A model generated the notes under the pieces. The model had not been told where the DNA came from. It saw only the letters and a list, made by a program, of their open reading frames with translations, and did no database searches. A DNA stretch of 9,254 bases from Glacieibacterium sp964246975 (GTDB taxonomy: Bacteria > Pseudomonadota > Alphaproteobacteria > Sphingomonadales > Sphingomonadaceae), in contig CAXTSL010000101.1 of NCBI GenBank assembly GCA_964246975.1, positions 1 through 9,254 of the forward strand. Direction: 5' to 3'. A program made the position numbers and the translations under genes. Shown here piece after piece: positions 1 to 9,254 of the stretch (its first letter is position 1; every line of letters starts with the position of its first letter).

Positions 1-281
1 GACACGCCGGGAATCTCGACCGGATATTGCAGCCCGAGGAACAGCCCCGCCGCCGCACGCTCGTGCGCTGGGAGTGCCAGCAGGTCGCGCCCGTCGAGCG
101 TCACGCTGCCGCTGGTCACCTCGTACCCCGCACGACCCGCGAGCACATAGCTGAGCGTCGACTTGCCCGCGCCGTTCGGCCCCATGATAGCATGGACCCG
201 CCCCGCGCCGACGCTCAGCGTCAGTCCGTTGAGGATCGCCTTGCCGTCGACGGTGGCGTGGAGGTCGGTGATTTCAAGCAT
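1..281 (-). CDS. sufC: SufC, Fe-S cluster assembly ATPase (partial, cut by left edge)
   Basis: ABC-type ATPase of the SUF iron-sulfur assembly machinery; in the family it binds the SufB-SufD scaffold in the cytoplasm and drives its conformational cycle. Only the first 93 residues are present. The reading begins MLEITDLHATVDGKAIL and shows the Walker A loop GPNGAGKST at residues 34-42. A Q-loop segment (GLQYPVEIPGV) near residues 83-93 is typical of SufC rather than of ABC transporters. The Walker B and signature motifs lie outside the window. The ATG at 281 fits the family N-terminus, but the Shine-Dalgarno sequence is weak (an AGAAAG about 15 nt upstream). The gene is the fifth of the rrf2-sufB-lipoprotein-DUF29-sufC series and is separated from DUF29 by a palindrome-filled gap. 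Confidence 0.93.
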   Translation of the reverse strand, partial: MLEITDLHATVDGKAILNGLTLSVGAGRVHAIMGPNGAGKSTLSYVLAGRAGYEVTSGSVTLDGRDLLALPAHERAAAGLFLGLQYPVEIPGV

Positions 282-311
282 CTGAACTGCAATCTACTTT
301 CTGATCGTGTT

Positions 312-404
312 CGTCATGCTGGCGAAGGCCAGCAGCCACGGCGCGGCAGGCGAACGGAGTGTCCGCGCGCGCCGCGATGGATGCTGGCGTTCGCCGCCAT
401 GACG
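312..404. repeat. 93-bp REPIN-like palindromic repeat between the DUF29 gene and sufC
   Basis: Arms 312-339 and 377-404 are inverted copies matching at 23 of 28 positions, with CGTCATG at the left end and CATGACG at the right. The left arm is itself a perfect small hairpin (TGCTGGC, loop GAAG, GCCAGCA; 317-334). The right arm keeps a weaker version (TGCTGGC 382-388 with GCCGCCA 393-399). Inside, GGCGCG (about 340-345) can pair with CGCGCC (368-373). The element fills most of the 133-nt gap between the DUF29 stop at 415 and the sufC start at 281. The layout resembles REP doublets (REPINs). No REP-associated transposase gene is in the window. In RNA it would form a strong stem, which could attenuate transcription or protect the upstream mRNA; that role is inference. 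Confidence 0.75.
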
Positions 405-414
405 ACGGGGGGCA

Positions 415-879
415 TCAATAGCGCACCGGTGGTTCGGGGATGTATTTGGGATCGAGTATATCGTCGAGCGGGAACGGATTGACCGTCGGCAAAACTTCCA
501 TCGACAGATCGATTGTCTCGGTATCGGCAACTTCGAGCGCCTTCTCGAAGGCCTGTTCGAGCATTTCGGGTGCCAGGCGTCGCAGGGACGGGCTTTGGGT
601 AAACAAGCGTCGGATGCTGCCGCGCTGAGCTTGTACTGAATTGATCCACGTCTTGCGGGGATCAGGGTAAAAACTATAGGCCAGCTTCAGCAGGTGCACG
701 AGGATGATTTCCAACCGGCTGCTGAGTTCGCGCCGGTCGCGGCCCGCCATGCTATCCACTTCCTCAACCAGATTTTCGATGTCGAGGTCGAGGTTCGACC
801 GTTCGGCGAGAAGCGCGCGCAACTTGTCGCTCTGTTCCTGCGTCCATGCATAGAAATCGGTGTCGTACAGCGAGGCCAT
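415..879 (-). CDS. DUF29 family protein
   Basis: A 154-residue protein whose N-terminus matches the DUF29 family: LYDTDFYAWTQEQSDKLRAL (residues 4-23), then the LDLDIENLVEEVDSM segment (30-44), an SRLEIILVHLLKL helix (54-66), a PRKTWINSVQAQR segment (74-86), and SPSL (96-99). The biochemical function of DUF29 is not established, so none is assigned. It looks soluble and helical, with no signal peptide or membrane segment. The ATG at 879 is chosen because the family N-terminus begins there and GGGAGG (885-890) sits at good spacing. An in-frame ATG about 140 nt further upstream would add an unrelated Arg-rich tail. The gene starts one base after the lipoprotein stop, so the pair is probably translationally coupled. 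Its codon use is visibly less GC-biased than its neighbours' (codons such as AGT, TTT, CCT, GTA, CAA), which hints at acquisition by transfer. Confidence 0.87.
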   Translation of the reverse strand: MASLYDTDFYAWTQEQSDKLRALLAERSNLDLDIENLVEEVDSMAGRDRRELSSRLEIILVHLLKLAYSFYPDPRKTWINSVQAQRGSIRRLFTQSPSLRRLAPEMLEQAFEKALEVADTETIDLSMEVLPTVNPFPLDDILDPKYIPEPPVRY

Positions 880-880
880 G

Positions 881-1266
881 CTACCCTCCCTTCGCAAGTT
901 TGCGCGCCTCGATGGTGCTGTTCGCCCGGTCGCGGAGTTCGTCGTCGGCGACGCGCAGCGAGCGTTCGGCGACGAGCGGCGCGGTCGTCGGGTCCATGCC
1001 CCCCGCCTCCTGCGCCGCACCGACTTTGGCGCGTGCCGTCGCGCGTTCGGCGGCGCACGCCTTCAAGGCCCGCTCGGCGAGTACGGCGGGCTGGTCGGCG
1101 GCGGCGTCGAGCGCGGCAGCGGCCTTTTCGACGCAGGTCGCGTACGCCGTCGAGGCTGCGTCGGCGGCGGTCTGCGCAGGGGCCATCGCAGGCGGCGGCG
1201 ACGCGCTCGTTCCGCACGCCGTCAAGACCAACGCCAGACACGAAGCTGCGGGCAGCACGCAGCGCA

Positions 1267-1267
<1 letters not shown>
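881..1267 (-). CDS. Small predicted lipoprotein of unknown function
   Basis: A 128-residue reading starting at GTG 1267. The N-terminus is a short lipoprotein signal peptide: Arg at position 2, a hydrophobic stretch, and a lipobox LTAC with the lipidation Cys at residue 18, followed by Gly and a Ser/Pro-rich linker. The mature part is Ala-rich, probably helical, with two further cysteines at residues 45 and 71 that could form a disulfide in the periplasm. I recognise no named family. The GTG start is supported by GAGGGGAGC at 1276-1284, about 9 nt upstream, and by overlap with the sufB stop (TAGTG). A longer upstream reading in this frame would run antisense-like through sufB codons and lacks the lipoprotein logic. 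The gene is tightly packed between sufB and DUF29. A periplasm-facing lipoprotein inside a cytoplasmic Fe-S operon is unexpected. Confidence 0.72.
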
Positions 1268-2762
<1,495 letters not shown>

Positions 2763-2766
<4 letters not shown>

Positions 2767-3194
2767 GCGGGCACCGGGGTACGCGAGGGAAGGGGCGTGG
2801 CAAGCTGCGCAAGTGTCACGGCCCCGAGCGCGGTGCGCACGGCGGCATTGATCGGCCCCCAGTGCGGGCGGACGGCGCAGCTGCCTTCGAGAGTGCAGGC
2901 GGACAGCTCGCCCTGCTGGCAATTGGTCAGCGCGATGGGGCCGTCGACCGCCTCGACGATGCTCGCAATGCTGATCTTGCCGGGTGCGCGCGCGAGGTGG
3001 AAGCCGCCCGCGACGCCGCGCGTCGAGATCAGCAGGCCGGCGCGCACCAGCGTCCCCATCAGCTTGGCGACAGTCGGCGCGGGAATGCCGGTGTGCGCCG
3101 CAACCGCAGCCGCCGACAGCCGTGGATCGTCGCAACGCGCGGCGGCGGTCATCACCACGACGGCATAATCGGCAAGATTGCTGAGGCGGATCAA
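2763..3194 (-). CDS. Rrf2-family SUF system regulator (IscR/SufR-like)
   Basis: A 143-residue winged-helix regulator of the Rrf2 family, of the type that heads SUF operons and senses Fe-S cluster or iron status. The N-terminus MIRLSNLADYAVVVMTAAA matches the family. The recognition region APTVAKLMGTLVRAGLL (39-55) is followed by a wing, STRGVAGGFHLAR (57-69). Three cysteines, C92, C100 and C106, lie where IscR-type proteins ligate a [2Fe-2S] cluster, though the first spacing (seven residues) is longer than the five of E. coli IscR. His111 follows. The start is a TTG at 3194 with only a weak GGGA upstream; no ATG lies in frame before it, and the N-terminus fits the family exactly. It is the first gene of the suf operon and overlaps sufB by four bases, so it probably autoregulates the operon. 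Confidence 0.9.
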
Positions 3195-3228
3195 CGGCGT
3201 TCCCGAAAGCGGAGCGATTTGGTCCGGC

Positions 3229-3258
3229 TTATGTGGGGGAGGCGGCGGGAGAGGTCAA
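3229..3258 (-). promoter_or_regulatory. Candidate sigma-70 promoter of the suf operon
   Basis: On the minus strand a -35-like TTGACC (3258-3253, preceded by C giving CTTGAC) is followed after 18 nt by a -10-like ACATAA (3234-3229). This would place the transcript start near 3222, about 28 nt before the TTG of the Rrf2 gene. The -35 is good and the -10 is poor, so this is a plausible call and no more. Confidence 0.4.
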
Positions 3259-3276
3259 GCAGGTAGCAGATTGCTT
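3257..3276. promoter_or_regulatory. Inverted repeat at the suf promoter, possible Rrf2 operator
   Basis: AAGCA (3257-3261) and TGCTT (3272-3276) form an inverted repeat with a 10-nt spacer. Within it AGCA-GAT-TGCT (3265-3275) is a perfect 4+4 palindrome. The site touches the upstream edge of the candidate -35 box. Its size is in the range bound by Rrf2 dimers and the first gene of the operon is an Rrf2 regulator, but short repeats like this arise by chance and I do not see an established consensus. Confidence 0.25.
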
Positions 3277-3291
3277 TCGGCTCCCTTCCGC

Positions 3292-3309
3292 CCCGCGCAG
3301 CAGCGCGGG
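3292..3309. terminator. GC-rich hairpin downstream of the AraC-family gene
   Basis: CCCGCGC, loop AGCA, GCGCGGG: a perfect 7-bp stem 14 bp beyond the stop of the AraC-family gene (minus strand) and upstream of the suf promoter. It has no T-tract on either strand, so it is at best an imperfect intrinsic terminator that could insulate the suf operon from read-through. Confidence 0.35.
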
Positions 3310-3323
3310 TGGGATCGACGAAG

Positions 3324-4169
3324 TCAGCTATACAGGGCCAGCTTGGGCATGCCCGGCAACAGTCGCCGCCGTGCGATGGTCAGGCGGCTGACCGGCGCGG
3401 CATCGGCAATGAACCGCGACGGGGTCATCCCGACGAACTGCTTGAACTCACGGATGAAGTGCGACTGGTCGTAGAAGGCGTCGCCCGCCGCGTCGCTCCA
3501 GCTCGGCGTGTCGCCTGAACCCAGGCGTACCGCCGCCTGCAATGCGCGATACTTGCGTGCCAGCACCTTCGGCGGCGCGCCGTAGTAGCGCCGCGTCCAG
3601 CGTTCGACCTGGCGCGCCGACATGCCCGCCGCCTCGATCAGCGTGTCGACCTGCGGATCGTGCGTCGCGGTCAGCCAGTCGTCGGCGAGGTTGGTAAACC
3701 ACAGCGGTACTGCATACGCCTTGGCCTGTAGCGCGAGGAAGAATCGGTCGACCACCGCGATGCGCGCCGCGTCGCCGCGCGCGTTGCCCAACGCCTGCAG
3801 CGTCGCCTCCGCGTCGGCCCCGGCAATGCCGCCGAGGTCGGTCGCGGTATCGGCCAGCGTGTCGGCCGCGACACCGAGCAGCGCGCTCCAGCCCGCCGGC
3901 ATCAGTCCCGCGCCGAACAACCGGAACGGCCCGCGCGCCTGCGTTGCGACGGGACCGGCGGTCGGCCCGGCGACGAGCGCGCGCGGACACTCGACGATGC
4001 GCCCGTCGTCATAGCCGTAGCGCAGGCTGCCCTGAACGATGAAGCGAACCTGCCCGAGTTCCGCGCGCAGCCGGTCGGCGAGCAGCGGCTGGTCGATTTC
4101 GCACCAATAATAAGACGAAATCAGCCCGCGCAGTGGCGGGGCAGGCGAGAAGTAGCGGATATTGACCAT
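3324..4169 (-). CDS. AraC-family transcriptional regulator
   Basis: A 281-residue protein with an N-terminal sensing region of about 160 residues, beginning MVNIRYFSPAPPLRGLISSY and resembling the N-terminal domains found in many uncharacterised AraC-type regulators. A C-terminal AraC DNA-binding domain follows. The first helix-turn-helix is around 173-198 (LIEAAGMSARQVERWTRRYY). The second is around 224-253, with the family signature YDQSHFIREFKQFVGMTPSRF split across residues 233-253. The ATG at 4169 is preferred over an in-frame one at 4268: the extra 33 residues are low-complexity and unlike the family, and AGGGG lies about 11 nt upstream of 4169. Ligand and target are unknown. It is codirectional with the suf operon, 129 nt upstream, and divergent from gyrB; neither arrangement shows that it controls them. 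Confidence 0.88.
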   Translation of the reverse strand: MVNIRYFSPAPPLRGLISSYYWCEIDQPLLADRLRAELGQVRFIVQGSLRYGYDDGRIVECPRALVAGPTAGPVATQARGPFRLFGAGLMPAGWSALLGVAADTLADTATDLGGIAGADAEATLQALGNARGDAARIAVVDRFFLALQAKAYAVPLWFTNLADDWLTATHDPQVDTLIEAAGMSARQVERWTRRYYGAPPKVLARKYRALQAAVRLGSGDTPSWSDAAGDAFYDQSHFIREFKQFVGMTPSRFIADAAPVSRLTIARRRLLPGMPKLALYS

Positions 4170-4290
4170 CGGCCATGCAACCCCTGTTGCCGCCGCCAAT
4201 CCATGCGCCCCGCGAATTGCAAAGCGATGAATCGCCGCCGGACCCGCAACGACGCCCAGCCCCCTCAAGCCTTCCTTCGCTGCAACACAG

Positions 4291-4309
4291 GGTTCCCGGT
4301 CCCGGAACC
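4291..4309. promoter_or_regulatory. Inverted repeat, possible operator
   Basis: GGTTCC and GGAACC form perfect 6-bp arms separated by 7 nt. The repeat lies about 120 bp upstream of the AraC-family start and 180 bp upstream of gyrB. It could be a regulator site or chance; no protein can be assigned. Confidence 0.22.
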
Positions 4310-4476
4310 ATGCACGCCGCCTAACCGATTCGCGCCAAGATGAACAGGCCCTGCCGAGCCTGAGGAAATAATTGTTTGTCCCCCGAAAGCGGTACGCGCG
4401 GTGTCATCAAAGCTCGCGTATGCGCGCGCGAGTCCCTATATGTCGGCAGCGCCGGCGCGCCGCGCGCCCTGCCCCC

Positions 4477-4482
4477 AGAGGA
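4477..4482 (+). promoter_or_regulatory. Ribosome binding site supporting a TTG start for gyrB
   Basis: AGAGGA ends 8 nt before the TTG at 4491. The next in-frame candidate, ATG at 4509, has no purine-rich Shine-Dalgarno at suitable distance. The site therefore decides the start in favour of TTG. Confidence 0.6.
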
Positions 4483-4490
4483 ACCCCAGC

Positions 4491-6905
<2,415 letters not shown>

Positions 6906-6968
6906 CGCCCCTCGGCGGCGGTGGGCACCTGCATTCTTCGCGCGGGGTCGCATGCCGTCCGGAGATGG

Positions 6969-7008
6969 CCCTCCCGCCTCTGTCTCCGCTGCGTGGTGAG
7001 GGGCGGGG
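6969..7008. repeat. Possible degenerate intergenic repeat between gyrB and the methyltransferase gene
   Basis: The 142-nt gap 6906-7047 contains a C/T-rich then G-rich stretch: CCCGCC (6973-6978) can pair with GGCGGG (7002-7007), extended by TC/GA with a bulge, around a 23-nt loop that includes CTCCGCTGCGTGGTGAGGGG. Its chance translation reads PLSPLRGEGRG, a signature often produced by dispersed intergenic repeats in Proteobacteria. No T-tract follows, so it is not a clear gyrB terminator. Only one copy lies in the window. Confidence 0.35.
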
Positions 7009-7047
7009 AAAGAAGGAACTTCCGCGACTGCGAGGCTTCTCACAACC

Positions 7048-7980
7048 ATGCTCGACCCCCGCAACGACGCCGCGCTGCTCGACCTGCTCGCCGCGCTCGA
7101 TGCCGCGCGCTACAGCTTCGTCACCCCGACCCCCGCGACACACGCGCGTGTGCTGGCGCGTAACGCCGACGGTGAGACGGTGCGCGACCTGCTCGGCTGG
7201 AGCCGAATCGTGCCCCCCGAACGCCTCGATCCCGCCCTCCGCGCTGCCGTCGCGCGCGCCGGAATCGTCGACGAGACTCCCGGCGGCTGGCGCAGCCGTA
7301 TCCGCATAACACGCGCCCGCGGGCGGCTGTTCGTGCATTCGGCCTTCCCGACCGACGACGACGATGCGGTCTTCTTCGGTCCCGATTCGTACCGCTTCGC
7401 CGACTTCATCGTCGACGAGCTGGCGCGCGATTCGCTTTGCGGCAACGTCGTCGATGTCGGGACGGGCAGCGGCGTCGGGGTGATCGTCGCGGCGGGACTC
7501 GCCAGCCCGGCGGCGCTGGCGATGACCGACATCAACCCAGCGGCACTCGCGTGCGCGCGGATCAACGCTGTGCATGCCAGTCTGAAGGTCGAGGCGCTCC
7601 TCGGCGAGGGCCTTGCAGGGTTCGAAGGCGATGTCGACCTCGCGCTCGCCAATCCGCCGTATCTCATCGACGACAGCGAGCGCGCCTATCGCCACGGCGG
7701 CGGCAGGCTCGGCGGCCAATTATCGCTCGATCTGAGCATCGAGATCGCGGCGCGCCTCAGTCCCGGCGGGCGACTGCTGCTTTATACGGGGAGCGCGATC
7801 GTCGACGGCCACGACGGGTTTCGCGCGGCGCTGCGGACGGCTGCAGCGGACGCGGGGTGCACGCTGCGCTATCGCGAACTCGACCCCGACGTGTTCGGCG
7901 AGGAGCTGGATCGCCCCGCGTATCGCGACGCAGGGGTCGAACGGATCGCCGCGGTGGGGGCGGTGCTGACGCGGCGGTAG
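7048..7980 (+). CDS. Class I SAM-dependent methyltransferase, NPPY (PrmC/HemK-like) type
   Basis: A 310-residue protein with an N-terminal domain of about 110 residues, then a Rossmann methyltransferase fold. Motif I is VVDVGTGSGVG (134-144), which binds S-adenosylmethionine; an acidic residue D161 in MTDINPAAL closes motif II. Motif IV is NPPYLID (202-208). In the family the NPPY motif positions a planar amide or amino nitrogen for methylation, as in glutamine N5 methyltransferases of release factors and N6-adenine or guanine enzymes. The true substrate cannot be read from the sequence, and I do not call it prmC because the N-terminal half does not look like PrmC. The ATG at 7048 has GAGG about 12 nt upstream. 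It follows gyrB on the same strand after 142 nt and converges on ftsH. Confidence 0.85.
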   Translation: MLDPRNDAALLDLLAALDAARYSFVTPTPATHARVLARNADGETVRDLLGWSRIVPPERLDPALRAAVARAGIVDETPGGWRSRIRITRARGRLFVHSAFPTDDDDAVFFGPDSYRFADFIVDELARDSLCGNVVDVGTGSGVGVIVAAGLASPAALAMTDINPAALACARINAVHASLKVEALLGEGLAGFEGDVDLALANPPYLIDDSERAYRHGGGRLGGQLSLDLSIEIAARLSPGGRLLLYTGSAIVDGHDGFRAALRTAAADAGCTLRYRELDPDVFGEELDRPAYRDAGVERIAAVGAVLTRR

Positions 7981-8001
7981 CGCGCGGCGCTCACATGCTG
8001 C

Positions 8002-8095
8002 CGTCATTCCTGCGAAGGCCGGAACCCAGTTGCGTTACAGGCCCGAATCTCCGAGCCCGCGACGTAACTGGGTTCCGGCCTTCGCCGGAATGACG
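8002..8095. repeat. 94-bp REPIN-like palindrome between convergent genes
   Basis: Arms 8002-8036 and 8061-8095 are inverted copies identical at 32 of 35 positions, around a 24-nt centre. Ends are CGTCATTCC and GGAATGACG. The right arm is itself a perfect hairpin (TTCCGGC, loop CTTC, GCCGGAA; 8073-8090) and the left arm has the same hairpin with one mismatch (8007-8024). It sits in the 140-nt gap between the stops of the methyltransferase (7980) and ftsH (8121). As RNA from either strand it would fold into a very long stem, so it could act as a shared 3' end or block convergent read-through, though there is no T-tract. Its length, ends and arm structure match the repeat at 312-404. Confidence 0.85.
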
Positions 8096-8120
8096 AGGCG
8101 AAAGAGTGCGCGCAGCCGCG

Positions 8121-9254
8121 TCAGACCTGCGGTGCCGCTTCTCCGAACCCGCCGCGCCGTCCGGTCTTGGGGATCGACGACACCGCCGTTGGCACTGGCG
8201 AGGGCAGGGCGGCGGTATAGCCGCCGCGCGACACCGTCTCGCCCGCGAGGATGCGCTTGATCTCGTCGCCCGACAGCGTTTCGAGCTCGAGCAGCGCGCC
8301 CGCAAGGCGGTGGAGCTGGTCGATGTTGTCGGCGAGTAGCTGCTTCGCGCGGTCGTAGCCCTGCACCACCAGCGCCTTGACCTCGGCGTCGATCAGCCGC
8401 GCGGTCTCCTCGCTGACGTTCTGCGTCCGCGTCACGCTGTGACCGAGGAACACTTCCTCCTGGTTGTCGCCGTACTTGAGCGGCCCAAGCTTGTCGGACA
8501 TGCCCCATTGCGTGACCATGTTCTTGGCGAGATCGGTGGCGTAACTGATGTCCGACGACGCGCCGCTCGACACCTTGTCGTGGCCGAAGATCAGCTCCTC
8601 GGCGACGCGACCGCCCATCGAGACGCTCATGTTGGCAAACATCTTGTCGCGGTGATAGCTGTACTGGTCGCGCTCGGGCAGGCGCATCACCAGGCCCAGC
8701 GCGCGGCCGCGCGGGATGATCGTCGCCTTGTGGATCGGGTCCGAAGCGGCCTCGTGCATCGAGACGACGGCGTGCCCGGCCTCGTGGTACGCGGTCATCT
8801 TCTTCTCGTCCTCGGTCATCACCATCGACTTGCGCTCGGTGCCCATCATGACGCGGTCCTTGGCGTCCTCGAACTCGGCCATCGCCACCAGCCGCTTGCC
8901 GCGCCGCGCCGCGAGCAGCGCCGCCTCGTTGACGAGGTTGGCGAGATCGGCACCCGAGAAGCCCGGCGTGCCGCGCGCGATCGTGCGCGGGTTGACGTCG
9001 GGGGCGAGCGGCACCTTGCGCATGTGGACGGCGAGGATCTTCTCGCGCCCCTCGATGTCGGGACGGCCGACGGTGACCTGACGGTCGAAGCGGCCCGGAC
9101 GCAGCAGCGCGGGGTCGAGCACGTCGGGGCGGTTGGTCGCCGCGACGATGATGATGCCCTCGTTGGCGTCGAAGCCGTCCATCTCGACCAGCAGCTGGTT
9201 GAGCGTCTGCTCGCGCTCGTCGTTGCCGTTGCCCAGCCCCGCGCCGCGATGGCG
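8121..9254 (-). CDS. ftsH: FtsH, ATP-dependent membrane zinc metalloprotease (partial, N-terminus beyond right edge)
   Basis: Membrane-anchored AAA+ protease that degrades misfolded membrane proteins and regulatory targets. The window holds the C-terminal 377 residues; the frame runs open to the right edge (visible start RHRGAGLGNGNDEREQTLNQ), so the ATG at 9182 is internal. Present are the end of the AAA+ domain with the second region of homology (RPDVLDPALLRPGRFDRQV, with its arginine fingers), then the peptidase domain with the zinc motif HEAGH (coded at 8772-8786). The third zinc ligand, an Asp in SSGASSDI (codon 8550-8552), is followed by ATDLAKNMVTQWGMS. The membrane segments and Walker A/B motifs lie outside. 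The C-terminal tail GRRGGFGEAAPQV is low-complexity, as in relatives. It converges on the methyltransferase gene across the palindrome. Confidence 0.96.
   Translation of the reverse strand, partial: RHRGAGLGNGNDEREQTLNQLLVEMDGFDANEGIIIVAATNRPDVLDPALLRPGRFDRQVTVGRPDIEGREKILAVHMRKVPLAPDVNPRTIARGTPGFSGADLANLVNEAALLAARRGKRLVAMAEFEDAKDRVMMGTERKSMVMTEDEKKMTAYHEAGHAVVSMHEAASDPIHKATIIPRGRALGLVMRLPERDQYSYHRDKMFANMSVSMGGRVAEELIFGHDKVSSGASSDISYATDLAKNMVTQWGMSDKLGPLKYGDNQEEVFLGHSVTRTQNVSEETARLIDAEVKALVVQGYDRAKQLLADNIDQLHRLAGALLELETLSGDEIKRILAGETVSRGGYTAALPSPVPTAVSSIPKTGRRGGFGEAAPQV

Larger units (their letters stand above)
4170..4490. other. Intergenic region between the AraC-family gene and divergent gyrB
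   Basis: This 321-bp stretch must hold the promoters of both divergent genes, but I see no convincing -35/-10 pair for either. The only AT-rich patch is 4364-4378. It contains AATAAT (4367-4372), five of six matches to a plus-strand -10, with no good -35 at normal spacing; if used it would give gyrB a leader of roughly 110 nt. GC-rich self-complementary stretches lie at 4412-4431 (CTCGCG...CGCGAG) and around 4450-4466. Small frames here look like chance readings of GC-rich DNA. Confidence 0.45.

Noticed and set aside
27..482. 151-codon plus-strand frame opposite sufC and the palindrome
   Set aside because: Runs antisense through the sufC Walker A region and into the DUF29 end; Arg-rich shadow.
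3202..3212. 11-mer CCCGAAAGCGG shared with 4382-4392, in two upstream regions
   Set aside because: Several chance 11-mer matches are expected in a GC-rich window of this size, and the flanks differ.
4401..4490. Extended gyrB N-terminus from the ATG at 4401
   Set aside because: The added 30 residues are low-complexity and unlike GyrB, and the TTG at 4491 has the better ribosome binding site.

Overview
This is a GC-rich chromosomal segment. Its protein signatures (GyrB, SufB, the FtsH tail) and palindromic intergenic repeats with GTCAT/ATGAC ends look like an alphaproteobacterium, most likely a sphingomonad. That placement is inference from remembered family features, with no search run. Most of the content is conserved housekeeping. 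No tRNA, rRNA, CRISPR array, integrase or transposase is visible.

Left part (1-3258, minus strand): a SUF iron-sulfur assembly operon, transcribed leftwards. Its order is an Rrf2-family regulator, sufB, a small lipoprotein, a DUF29 protein, then sufC, which runs off the left edge. The first four genes are almost fused: ATGA overlap, TAGTG overlap, then TAG-C-ATG. The 133-nt gap before sufC is filled almost entirely by a 93-bp palindrome. A candidate promoter with an inverted repeat on its upstream flank lies just before the Rrf2 gene. Having a lipoprotein and a DUF29 gene between sufB and sufC is the most unusual arrangement in the window.

Middle (3324-4490): an AraC-family regulator on the minus strand, upstream of and codirectional with the suf operon. 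A 321-bp intergenic region separates it from the divergent gyrB.

Right part (4491-9254): gyrB (plus strand, TTG start preferred), then an NPPY-type SAM-dependent methyltransferase on the same strand. Next comes a convergent gap that is largely a second 94-bp palindrome, and then ftsH on the minus strand, cut by the right edge so that its N-terminal part is missing. The two palindromes appear to be diverged members of one REPIN-like repeat family: similar length, shared ends, and paired base changes that keep the arm hairpins. Three genes (Rrf2, lipoprotein, gyrB) seem to use non-ATG starts.
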